From an uncultured Erysipelotrichaceae bacterium (GTDB taxonomy: Bacteria > Bacillota_I > Bacilli_A > RF39 > UBA660): 25,640 nucleotides of DNA. Position 1 is the first letter of the stretch; every line of letters starts with the position of its first letter. Positions 8,276 to 15,242 of this stretch are shown here, piece after piece. The position numbers were made by a program, and so were the translations under genes. The stretch lies in NCBI GenBank assembly GCA_902782915.1, contig CACZOV010000112.1, forward strand, positions 1 through 25,640, read 5' to 3'. The notes under the pieces were generated by a model. It ran no database searches. It was not told where the DNA came from and was given only the letters and a program-made list of their open reading frames with translations.

Positions 8276-8511
8276 AAAATTAAAAGCATCGACAAAAGAG
8301 GCATTACTATAACACGGTACCACTCTTCTTATCAATGCTTGATATCTCTTTTTGATAACGGAATATTATCCGATATTTTCTACTAAAATTTTTTTTTCGA
8401 AAATACGCTCCACAGTGTTCTTCTTATACTCTTCCTGTTAACTTACACCACCCGTTAACTCTCTTAAAGTAACTAAAATATAATACTCTCTGCATCAACA
8501 CTTTAAATGTT
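8276..8511 (-). promoter_or_regulatory. T-box riboswitch, Asn-specific, controlling asnS
   Basis: The leader of asnS has the T-box sequence AGAGTGGTACCGTG (8313-8326), two changes from the common AGGGTGGTACCGCG, preceded by a stem I with an AGAGAGTTAAC...GGTGGTG distal part. In the specifier position before the conserved TGGAGC there is AAC (8417-8419), the asparagine codon. A long hairpin pairs AAGCATTGATAAGAAGAG (8323-8340) with CTCTTTTGTCGATGCTT (8284-8300), followed by TTTAATTTT. It encloses the T-box and is mutually exclusive with the antiterminator that pairs AAGAG with CCTCTT. Uncharged tRNA-Asn should stabilise the antiterminator and raise expression. The T tract is interrupted, so the terminator looks weak. 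Confidence 0.88.
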
Positions 8512-8517
8512 AAGCTT

Positions 8518-8547
8518 ATTATACAACTATTTATTTTTTAAAGTCAA
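8518..8547 (-). promoter_or_regulatory. Promoter of the asnS T-box leader
   Basis: The minus strand carries TTGACT (8542-8547), an 18-bp spacer and a perfect TATAAT (8518-8523). Transcription should begin near 8511, right at the start of the T-box leader. Confidence 0.75.
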
Positions 8548-8583
8548 CTAGTTTTAAAAAAAATCTACTTAATATGAATAAAA

Positions 8584-9312
8584 TTAATATTTCACATCAA
8601 CTAGATAAAGTCCTTCTGAGTGAGCTGTACGAAATCCTTGACTTCTATCTTTATTATCTAAAATTTTATTTATACAATCTTTTTCCTTTTTATAAAGACC
8701 TATTTGTATCAATAATCCAACCATATTTCTTATTTGATATTTAATAAATCCATTCCCTATAAATGTAAATATTACTATATCATTATTTACTTGTATATAA
8801 GCATCTTTAATTTCTCTTACATAATTTTCTCTTTTATCTTTACTAGGTGTAAATGATTTAAAATCATGAACTCCTATAAAACTTTTAATTGCTTCTTTCA
8901 TTAAGAAAACATCTAATTTTTTATTAAACTGATAAATATAATTTCTATCACACGGATTATATTCTCCCATATTAAGTTTATATTGGTATATTTTCTCTTT
9001 TACCATATATCTTGCATGAAAATCTTTATCAACTTCTTTAGTATTTATTACATGAATATCATTTGGAAGTAAGCTATTCATTGCCCTTTTTAACTTATAT
9101 TCTGTAATACTCACATCAATATCAACATGACCAGTTTGCTTTAATGCATGAACTCCTTTATCAGTTCTACCACTTGCAACAATTTTAGTATCCTTATTGT
9201 TAATATATTTTAAAACATGTTCGATTTCTTCTTCTACTGTTCTATATCCTATTTGTTTTTCAAATCCATGAAAATTTGTTCCATCATATGAAAAAGTAAT
9301 TAAATAACGCAT
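8584..9312 (-). CDS. truA: tRNA pseudouridine(38-40) synthase TruA
   Basis: TruA converts uridines 38-40 of the anticodon arm to pseudouridine. The sequence starts MRYLITFSYDGTNFHGFEKQ, carries the catalytic aspartate in GRTDKGVHAL (Asp51) and later HDFKSFTPS, and has the C-terminal 'GNGFIKYQIRNMVGLLIQIG', all typical of TruA. At 242 aa it has the family length. It is the last gene of an operon with two ABC ATPase-like genes and an EcfT-like gene, the same position truA holds in many Bacillota downstream of ecfA1-ecfA2-ecfT. The gap to the preceding stop is only 4 bp, and GAGGT lies upstream of the ATG. Confidence 0.95.
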   Translation of the reverse strand: MRYLITFSYDGTNFHGFEKQIGYRTVEEEIEHVLKYINNKDTKIVASGRTDKGVHALKQTGHVDIDVSITEYKLKRAMNSLLPNDIHVINTKEVDKDFHARYMVKEKIYQYKLNMGEYNPCDRNYIYQFNKKLDVFLMKEAIKSFIGVHDFKSFTPSKDKRENYVREIKDAYIQVNNDIVIFTFIGNGFIKYQIRNMVGLLIQIGLYKKEKDCINKILDNKDRSQGFRTAHSEGLYLVDVKY

Positions 9313-9316
9313 ATTA

Positions 9317-10006
9317 TTACCTCACAAAAATTGATAATATTAAAATTATAACATGAATTAATAAAAAAACAAAATTAAATTGATTAAAACTATGTAGTAT
9401 ATGATATCTTTTATTCTTATAAAACCTTAAATAATTAATCCAAACATATTCTTCTAAATCTACTTTACTTTTATTTTCGATATTAGAATCTATTACTTTA
9501 TAATAATCACTTTGATATTCTATTGCATTTTCTTTTATATATTTATTAGCCATTTTACTGTTAATTTTTCTAAATTTTTCAATATTTCGACTTCTTAATT
9601 CTTTAAAAGAATAATATTTAAATCTTTTATGAAATGTTTTTAATAATTTTATTTTTCTTTTTTTAAAAAGCTCTATAAATACTAATAAATAATTTATAAA
9701 GAATAATATTTTTATAATAATTAATAAAAGCTTTAAAACATTAAACTCTATGAAATTAAAATTTATAAAATGAAAAAGAAAATATCCTAAAATTAAAATA
9801 GGTAGAAAATTGTTAATAAAACTAATCTCTTTTGTCTTAAAAAAACTTGCTAAGAAATATAAAAACAATTCTATTAAAATTATTAAAATAATGTTTCTAA
9901 CAAACAATAAACTTATTATGAAAAATAAAAAACAAATTATTATAATTACATTCTCAAGATTAGAAAAATCAATTTTTTGATATTTTGTCTTTAATTTCTG
10001 TAGCAC
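9317..10006 (-). CDS. Divergent EcfT-like membrane protein
   Basis: By position (between the EcfA-like ATPases and truA) and topology this is the transmembrane coupling subunit of an energy-coupling-factor transporter. It has about four N-terminal membrane helices (residues 18-130), a long positively charged cytosolic stretch (about 115-200) where EcfT carries its two coupling helices, and one last helix (about 208-228). The usual Ala-Arg-Gly coupling motifs are not visible. The nearest are 'ELRSRNIEKFRK' and 'KINSKMANK'. At 229 aa it is shorter than most EcfT proteins. The start is GTG, with GGAGG nine bases upstream inside the end of the preceding gene, which it overlaps by 38 bp. The call rests mainly on synteny. 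Confidence 0.55.
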   Translation of the reverse strand: MLQKLKTKYQKIDFSNLENVIIIICFLFFIISLLFVRNIILIILIELFLYFLASFFKTKEISFINNFLPILILGYFLFHFINFNFIEFNVLKLLLIIIKILFFINYLLVFIELFKKRKIKLLKTFHKRFKYYSFKELRSRNIEKFRKINSKMANKYIKENAIEYQSDYYKVIDSNIENKSKVDLEEYVWINYLRFYKNKRYHILHSFNQFNFVFLLIHVIILILSIFVR

Positions 10007-10781
10007 TTCTATACACCTCCTTAATTAAATCTTTAACATCTTTAAAATGAGATATTTTTTTATTATATTTATTTGCAAGATATGAAAATTCTAATACATT
10101 TGGTAATTCTATATCATTGTCATGCAAAAAAGCTAAATCTTCAAATACAATACTTCTTTTATTACTAATTAAAACTTGATTATCTTTAAATAAAATAAAA
10201 TGTTCACATATAGAATATAAATTATCTATATTACTATCAACAATAAAAATTGTTTTTTCATAATTTTTCTTTAATTCTAAAAGAATTCTTCTTATTTTTT
10301 CTTTATTATTTTTATCTAAATAAAGAAATGGACTTTCTAAAAACATAATATCTGTGTTTTTTACTAAAGTAAGAGCAAGTTTTAATAATCTTTTTTCAGC
10401 TTTAGATAAGCTATTTATTTCTCTTTTTAAATAATCTTCTGATAATCCAACCATATTTAATGAGGAAATTATCTTTTGAATATAATTTGAGTCATCTAAG
10501 TCTTTTTTAACTAAATAAAACTCATCACTTACTACATTAGTTAAAAATACATCATATGAAAATAAAAAACTAATTTTAATACTTTCTATAGAATTTAAAT
10601 CTTCTCCATTTATAATGATTTTACCTGAATAATCTAATTTTTTTAATAACAAATTTTTTATAATATTATAAGAATCATGATAAATACCAATTATTTCTGG
10701 AACATTTACAGTTATATTTAAATTTTTTATTAAATAGTTATTCTTTTCCTTTATGCTTATATCTATAAACTTTATTTCCAT
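9969..10781 (-). CDS. Degenerate EcfA2-like ABC ATPase lacking the P-loop
   Basis: The protein follows the ABC ATPase layout but key motifs are gone. Where Walker A (GxxGxGKST) should be, residues 32-43 read GIYHDSYNIIKN. The signature LSGGQ is reduced to SLSKAEKR (124-131). Walker B is IMFLESPF (145-152) with Glu in place of the Asp. The D-loop YLD (154-156) is kept. The switch histidine is replaced in VDSNIDNL. 'GKIIINGEDL' (53-62) and 'MVGLSEDYLKREINSLS' still align well with EcfA proteins. It probably cannot bind or hydrolyse ATP in the usual way and may act as a structural half of a heterodimer. It overlaps its upstream ATPase-like neighbour by 10 bp and the EcfT-like gene by 38 bp. Confidence 0.68.
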   Translation of the reverse strand: MEIKFIDISIKEKNNYLIKNLNITVNVPEIIGIYHDSYNIIKNLLLKKLDYSGKIIINGEDLNSIESIKISFLFSYDVFLTNVVSDEFYLVKKDLDDSNYIQKIISSLNMVGLSEDYLKREINSLSKAEKRLLKLALTLVKNTDIMFLESPFLYLDKNNKEKIRRILLELKKNYEKTIFIVDSNIDNLYSICEHFILFKDNQVLISNKRSIVFEDLAFLHDNDIELPNVLEFSYLANKYNKKISHFKDVKDLIKEVYRSATEIKDKISKN

Positions 10782-11578
10782 AAATTTCTCTCCAATTCTT
10801 CTAAATTAAAATAAATTTTATCAATCAAGCCATAAAATTTTAATTTTAAAGAAAGATCAATAATAAAAGGTATTTCAAGACCTATTTTATTTAAGTATGA
10901 ATCCATTTCAAGAAGATCTAAAACACTTCCTTTTTGTTCTATTTTAAAATCATTTAACACCATAACTTGTTGACTTTCATAAATTGTATCTATTTGACTT
11001 GTAATATTTAAAATAGTTAAATCTTCATCATTTAAATCTTTAAGTTTTTTTAATATATATTTTTTTTCATTAGTATCCATTATTGAAAATATATCATCTA
11101 AAATTAAAATTTTTGGTGAATGAATTAATGCAAGTATTATTATTAATTTATTTTTTTCTTGTCTTGTTAATTCTTTAATTAATTTATCTTTTATTTGAAA
11201 GCAATCAAAAAAGTTTAAAAGAGTATTTATTCTTTTTGTTGTTTTACTATTAGAATATCCTAAGTTATCAAGTGGATATTCTAATTCTTCTATTACAGTT
11301 TTAAATAAAAATTGTTTATTAAATTCATTTGTTACAATTCCTATTTTGGTTATATATTCAAGTACAGTCTGCTTATTTAAGGAAATACCATCGACTATAC
11401 ATGTATTATCTGTTGGAATAATTGCACATAATATTTTGGTTAGCATTGTTTTTCCAGCTTTATTTGGTGCAATAATACTTGTAAAACTTTTTTCTTCTAT
11501 TTCTAAATTAAAATTATGAAAGAAAATATGATCCTTTTCTTTATAAGTTAAATTTTCTATTGAAAGAATTGTTGGCAT
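10772..11578 (-). CDS. EcfA1-like ABC ATPase with eroded catalytic motifs
   Basis: First gene of the ECF-like operon. Walker A survives in altered form as APNKAGKT (residues 37-44) and Walker B as KILILDD (156-162). The residue after the Walker B Asp is Asp instead of the catalytic Glu. The signature is ELTRQEK (136-142) instead of LSGGQ, the Q-loop Gln is not obvious in IGIVTNEFNKQF, and the switch His is absent (ITSQID). It can plausibly bind nucleotide through the retained GKT, but hydrolysis looks impaired. The N-terminal 'ILSIENLTYKEKDHIFFHNFNLEI' is a standard ABC start. RBS GAGGTGA precedes the ATG. TATAAT-like boxes lie just upstream, but I see no good -35. Confidence 0.7.
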   Translation of the reverse strand: MPTILSIENLTYKEKDHIFFHNFNLEIEEKSFTSIIAPNKAGKTMLTKILCAIIPTDNTCIVDGISLNKQTVLEYITKIGIVTNEFNKQFLFKTVIEELEYPLDNLGYSNSKTTKRINTLLNFFDCFQIKDKLIKELTRQEKNKLIIILALIHSPKILILDDIFSIMDTNEKKYILKKLKDLNDEDLTILNITSQIDTIYESQQVMVLNDFKIEQKGSVLDLLEMDSYLNKIGLEIPFIIDLSLKLKFYGLIDKIYFNLEELERNLWK

Positions 11579-11659
11579 ATTATCACCTCAATTATAATTA
11601 TATAAGAAAACTAAAAAAAATATAGATAATTTGACATTTATCTACATAATTATAAATAA

Positions 11660-11688
11660 TTGTTTTTCCTATTTTATTATGTTATAAT
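11660..11688 (+). promoter_or_regulatory. Promoter of the zinc-ribbon/TM2 gene
   Basis: TTGTTT (11660-11665), a 17-bp spacer and TATAAT (11683-11688) with an extended TGT element, followed by AAGGAGGG and the ATG at 11710. A 7-bp inverted repeat, TAGATAA-N8-TTATCTA (11623-11644), lies upstream between this gene and the divergent ECF operon. Confidence 0.65.
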
Positions 11689-11709
11689 AATGGTACTTAA
11701 GGAGGGATT

Positions 11710-12060
11710 ATGGCAAAATTTTGTTCTAATTGTGGAGCTGAATTAAAAAGTGGTGCAGACATTTGTTTAAAATGTGGAAAAATCGTGAATGAAAATATTG
11801 TAAATGAAGCAACAATTAATAAAGATCCAAATGCTAAAAGCAAACTTGCTGCTGGTATTCTAGGAATAATCCTTGGAGCATTAGGAATTCATAATTTTTA
11901 TTTAGGTTATACAGGAAAAGGTATTGCCCAATTATTAATTACAGTTTTATCTTGTGGCATTTTATCAGGTATATCTGCCATTTGGGGGTTAATTGAAGGA
12001 ATTCAAATTTTAACTGGAAGTATTTCAGTAGATGCTGAAGGAAGAAAACTTGCAGACTAA
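11710..12060 (+). CDS. Zinc-ribbon and TM2 domain membrane protein
   Basis: A 116-aa protein with an N-terminal zinc ribbon (CSNC at residues 5-8 and CLKC at 19-22), a short linker and a TM2 domain from about residue 44: 'SKLAAGILGIILGALGIHNFYLGY', then 'GKGIAQLLITVLSCGILSGISAIWGLIEGIQIL'. TM2 proteins have two transmembrane helices joined by a short, often Asp/Asn-Phe-Tyr-containing turn (here HNFYLGY). Their biochemical role in bacteria is not established. The gene is transcribed alone, between a divergent ECF-like operon and a convergent ZIP transporter gene, with AAGGAGGG upstream of its start and a hairpin terminator directly after its stop. Confidence 0.88.
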   Translation: MAKFCSNCGAELKSGADICLKCGKIVNENIVNEATINKDPNAKSKLAAGILGIILGALGIHNFYLGYTGKGIAQLLITVLSCGILSGISAIWGLIEGIQILTGSISVDAEGRKLAD

Positions 12061-12091
12061 AAAATCTATTACACAATAGATTTTTATTTTA
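12061..12091. terminator. Terminator between the TM2 gene and the ZIP gene
   Basis: AAAATCTATT (12061-12070) and AATAGATTTT (12075-12084) form a 10-bp stem with an ACAC loop, followed by TTTATTTT on the plus strand. The minus strand also has a T run after the stem, so it probably serves both genes. Confidence 0.78.
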
Positions 12092-12106
12092 TATTTTTTT
12101 AATATT

Positions 12107-12895
12107 TTATCCAAGTAAAACATCAAGTACCATCATGATAACGAAGCCAATTAAGGTAAACATAGCCATTAAGTCCTTGCTTTCATTTGTTTGACTTTCA
12201 GGAATTAATTCCTCAACTACAACATAAATCATAGCACCTGCTGCAAATGCCAATAGGAATGGTAAAATGAGTCTTATTTTTAAAACTAAAATAGCTCCAA
12301 GTACACCTGATATCGGTTCTACTATTCCAGAAAGCTGACCAAAGAAAAATGATCTATTTCTTGAAAATCCTTCTCTTCTTAATGGGACACTTACAGCAGT
12401 TCCTTCTGGAAAATTTTGAATACCTATTCCAAGTGCTAAAGTCCAAGCCGACATAATTGTGGCACCATCTAGTCCATATAAAGTTGAACCGAATGCAACT
12501 CCAACTGCAAGTCCTTCTGGAATATTGTGCAAAGTAATTGAGGTTATTAGCATTAAAACTCTTTTATTAGTTGATAGACCTGTTTTACCTTGCAATTTAT
12601 TCATAACTTTATCCCCTATAAATAAAAGTAAACCACCTGATAAAAAACCTAAACTAACGACTAACATAGTATTCATATTTAGTTTATTTGCCATATCAAT
12701 AGATGGAGATAATAAAGACCAAAAAGATGCTGCTATCATAACACCTGCAGATATTCCTAACATAGAATCTAATACATTTTTATTTATTTTTTTAAAAAAA
12801 TAAACTAAAGCTGCTCCTAAAGCTGTTATACTCCAGGTAAAAATAGTTGCTATTAGCGACTGAATAATTGGGTTAATTCCATAAAAAAAATTCAT
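12107..12895 (-). CDS. ZIP-family divalent metal transporter (GufA/ZupT-like)
   Basis: An eight-helix ZIP transporter, expected to import zinc or another divalent metal across the cytoplasmic membrane. The metal-binding motifs are visible in the two central helices: HNIPEG (residues 123-128) and QNFPEG (160-165). 'EELIPES' (about 228-234) lies near the C-terminus. The first His-to-Asn/Gln changes and the 262-aa length fit the GufA-like subgroup. A short inverted repeat TACTT-TATG-AAGTA (12917-12930) lies between its start and the upstream gene and could be a regulator site, but it is too short to assign. GGAGG precedes the ATG. It follows the phospholipase-like gene by 57 bp in the same direction. 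Confidence 0.9.
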   Translation of the reverse strand: MNFFYGINPIIQSLIATIFTWSITALGAALVYFFKKINKNVLDSMLGISAGVMIAASFWSLLSPSIDMANKLNMNTMLVVSLGFLSGGLLLFIGDKVMNKLQGKTGLSTNKRVLMLITSITLHNIPEGLAVGVAFGSTLYGLDGATIMSAWTLALGIGIQNFPEGTAVSVPLRREGFSRNRSFFFGQLSGIVEPISGVLGAILVLKIRLILPFLLAFAAGAMIYVVVEELIPESQTNESKDLMAMFTLIGFVIMMVLDVLLG

Positions 12896-12952
12896 GCTTC
12901 CTCCTTCCGATATTATTACTTTATGAAGTATGAATTTTTTGGTATAGGCATT

Positions 12953-13891
12953 TTACTTATTTTCTATTGGCAAACCATTAGCATAAGATAAATTTCCAAA
13001 AAAAGATTCTAAATCTAATTCTTGATTTTTATATATATAGTCATATAAATTTTCTATCATAAAACAACTTTTTTGAATGACATCTTCATATAGATCAAGA
13101 AAACTTTTATTATATTTAATCTCTTTCTTTCGAACATTAAACCAAACATCATGAGAAAGATTTAAATAAAAATTATTTTCTTCCCTTGATAAATCAAAAT
13201 TATATGAAAAATATCTAATATCCCTTTTTAAAAATTTTAAGAAAAAATATAAAATATCATAACAAATTCTTTTTATTTTATACGGATCGTATCTTATTAA
13301 ATAAAAGAGTAATTTCATATTTTTAAGACTTTTATAATAATTAGTTCCCATATTTTTTTCTTGATAAACATCTAAAAAACAATTATCAAGAAGAGTACGA
13401 ACAGATTTATTTTCTTTTGTCTTTAAAACTTTATAGCCTTTATATTTTTTATAATTTTCTTCCTTTAAATTAATTATATAATTATCTATATAAGCTTCTA
13501 TTTTAAAGTGATAATCCTTCTTTTTAAGTCTTTTTGTTTCTAATAATTTGGCTTTATAATTTACAAATGGATGACAAGTTGTATCTCCTACATAATGAGT
13601 AACAAGTCCGCATAAATAAATAAATTTATCATCATCTTTAGTTTTTTTTATTTCATCTATTAATCTTATAAAAAACTCATTTACCTTTTCTCGATGTACA
13701 ATTCCTGCAAATTTTCTTATTCTAATTGATTTTAAAATAGGAAAAAATGGATAAAAGAACAAAATATCAGGTCCTTGTGAATATGTAACATAGTAATCTA
13801 AATAGTCTTCTTTAAAAACGCCTTTTACTCTTTTATCAAGTCTTTGATAAATATCTTTTGCCATATAGGCATGTGTCATAGTTGATGGCAT
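12953..13891 (-). CDS. Zinc-dependent phospholipase C family protein
   Basis: The N-terminal 140 residues carry the zinc-ligand pattern of the zinc-dependent phospholipase C/S1-P1 nuclease-like fold. 'MPSTMTHAYMAKDIY' gives His7, 'SQGPDILFFYPF' gives Asp42, 'CGLVTHYVGDTTCHPFVNY' gives His99, Asp103 and His107, and 'HFKIEAYIDNY' gives His128, Glu132 and Asp136. No signal peptide is visible, so unlike the secreted clostridial enzymes it is probably cytoplasmic. Many such housekeeping paralogs are uncharacterised. The C-terminal half is Lys/Tyr-rich helical sequence without a known domain. It begins 11 bp after ctpA and is almost certainly cotranscribed with it. AAAGGAG precedes the start. Confidence 0.8.
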   Translation of the reverse strand: MPSTMTHAYMAKDIYQRLDKRVKGVFKEDYLDYYVTYSQGPDILFFYPFFPILKSIRIRKFAGIVHREKVNEFFIRLIDEIKKTKDDDKFIYLCGLVTHYVGDTTCHPFVNYKAKLLETKRLKKKDYHFKIEAYIDNYIINLKEENYKKYKGYKVLKTKENKSVRTLLDNCFLDVYQEKNMGTNYYKSLKNMKLLFYLIRYDPYKIKRICYDILYFFLKFLKRDIRYFSYNFDLSREENNFYLNLSHDVWFNVRKKEIKYNKSFLDLYEDVIQKSCFMIENLYDYIYKNQELDLESFFGNLSYANGLPIENK

Positions 13892-13902
13892 ATATCTCCT
13901 TT

Positions 13903-15150
13903 TTATTCTTCTTTTCCAGTTAATAAATCAAGAGCTTTCTGTAACTGACTATCATATTCATGTTCTGTATCACTTGATTGATATGGAACAACATATTCTG
14001 GTTCTATTCCTTTATCACCAACACTATTACCATCTGGAGTTAGCCATTCTTGAAAAGTAAATTTAATAGATGCTCCATTAGCAAGTCCTTGTGTTTTTTG
14101 AACTTTACTTTTTCCATATGTAATCGTTCCAATTGTATATGCTTTATAAGTTTCCTTCATACATGCTGTTAATAGTTCACTAGCAGATGCTGATCCTCCA
14201 TTCACAAGAACTGCTACTTTATAATCTCTAAATTCATTTGTTTTATCATAAAATTTTTCTACTTTACCCTTTGTCTTTAATTGATAAATTAAATCATTCT
14301 TCTTTAAAAATAATTGTAATATGTCACTTACTGTTGATAAATATCCACCACTGTTACCTCTAACATCAATAATCAAAGATTCTATTTTCTCTTTTTCTAA
14401 CTCTTCTAATTTATCTTTAAATTGCTCATTAGTATTAGCTGCAAATATATCAATTGCTATGTATCCTATTTTAGAATTATTATATTCAATAATCTCAGTT
14501 GAGACTGATTCAATATCTATACTTCTTCTTTTTACTTCAAAAGTTAATTCCTCATCACCTCTTAAAACAGTAATAGTAACGATAGTTCCTTCTTTTCCCT
14601 TAACCATGCTAGAAATTTCACTTAAAGATTTTTCATGAATATCATTACCATCTACCTTGATGATTATATCACCTTCACGAATTCCTGCTTCATAGGCAGG
14701 CCCATTTTCATAAGATGCACGAACTTCAACCTTCAAATCTGTATATTGGATAATCTCAGTTCCAATTCCAACATACTCACCATTTACCTTTTCATTAAAA
14801 GCTGCTGTTGTTTCTTCATCCATAAATACTGAATATGGATCACCTAAATAGCTTACCATTCCATTTATTCCAGCTTCTAAAAGTCCATCCTCTTCAATAT
14901 CAGTATAATATTCATTTAATATTTCTGTATACATATCTACAAATTCGCTTAATTCCTTTTTTATTCCATAATTAAGTGCACCACGACCATACATTAAAAT
15001 ACCACCTGTAAACATACCAAAAATAACAGTTATAATCATGATAGCAATAACTTCCATTAAATTAAATTTTTTCTTTTTATTTAAAAAACTAAAACAATCT
15101 TGAAATTTTGTTTTCATATTTTTCCAAAGCATATTTATTTTTTCTTTCAT
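13903..15150 (-). CDS. C-terminal processing peptidase, S41 family (CtpA/CtpB type)
   Basis: A membrane-anchored serine protease with one N-terminal transmembrane helix (about residues 33-54), a PDZ domain (about 125-205, with 'GPAYEAGIREGDIIIKVDG') and an S41 catalytic core. The Ser-Lys-Gln catalytic group is visible as GGSASASELL (Ser322), YGKSKVQ (Lys347) and Gln351, with the same spacing as in Bacillus CtpB. 'IIDVRGNSGGYL' is the conserved core strand. Such proteases act outside the membrane on signalling or envelope proteins. B. subtilis CtpB activates a sporulation protease, but nothing here shows a sporulation link. It lacks the C-terminal peptidoglycan-binding domain seen in some relatives. 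RBS AAGGGAGA. Confidence 0.92.
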   Translation of the reverse strand: MKEKINMLWKNMKTKFQDCFSFLNKKKKFNLMEVIAIMIITVIFGMFTGGILMYGRGALNYGIKKELSEFVDMYTEILNEYYTDIEEDGLLEAGINGMVSYLGDPYSVFMDEETTAAFNEKVNGEYVGIGTEIIQYTDLKVEVRASYENGPAYEAGIREGDIIIKVDGNDIHEKSLSEISSMVKGKEGTIVTITVLRGDEELTFEVKRRSIDIESVSTEIIEYNNSKIGYIAIDIFAANTNEQFKDKLEELEKEKIESLIIDVRGNSGGYLSTVSDILQLFLKKNDLIYQLKTKGKVEKFYDKTNEFRDYKVAVLVNGGSASASELLTACMKETYKAYTIGTITYGKSKVQKTQGLANGASIKFTFQEWLTPDGNSVGDKGIEPEYVVPYQSSDTEHEYDSQLQKALDLLTGKEE

Positions 15151-15176
15151 AATATCTCCCTTTTAAATATATTTCT

Positions 15177-15204
15177 ATTTTATCATAAATTGACTAAAAC
15201 GAAT
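15177..15204 (-). promoter_or_regulatory. Probable promoter of the ctpA-type operon
   Basis: The minus strand carries TTCGTT, a 16-bp spacer and TAAAAT (15177-15182) with an extended TGA element, just downstream of the preceding gene's terminator. The -35 match is modest. Confidence 0.45.
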
Positions 15205-15218
15205 ATGTTTTTTTTGTG

Positions 15219-15242
15219 AAAAAAGAACTACTCAATAGTTCT
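15219..15242 (-). terminator. Terminator after the beta-propeller gene
   Basis: On the minus strand AGAACTA (15236-15242) pairs with TAGTTCT (15224-15230) across a 5-nt loop, then TTTTTT. The hairpin overlaps the stop codon of the propeller gene. Confidence 0.72.

Noticed and set aside
12459..12803. Plus-strand open frame of 114 codons
   Set aside because: It lies wholly inside the ZIP transporter gene on the other strand. The transporter has clear motifs, and this translation shows no recognisable domain or ribosome binding site.
14321..14832. Two short plus-strand open frames
   Set aside because: Both are opposite the ctpA-type gene, whose PDZ and catalytic motifs cover the same DNA.
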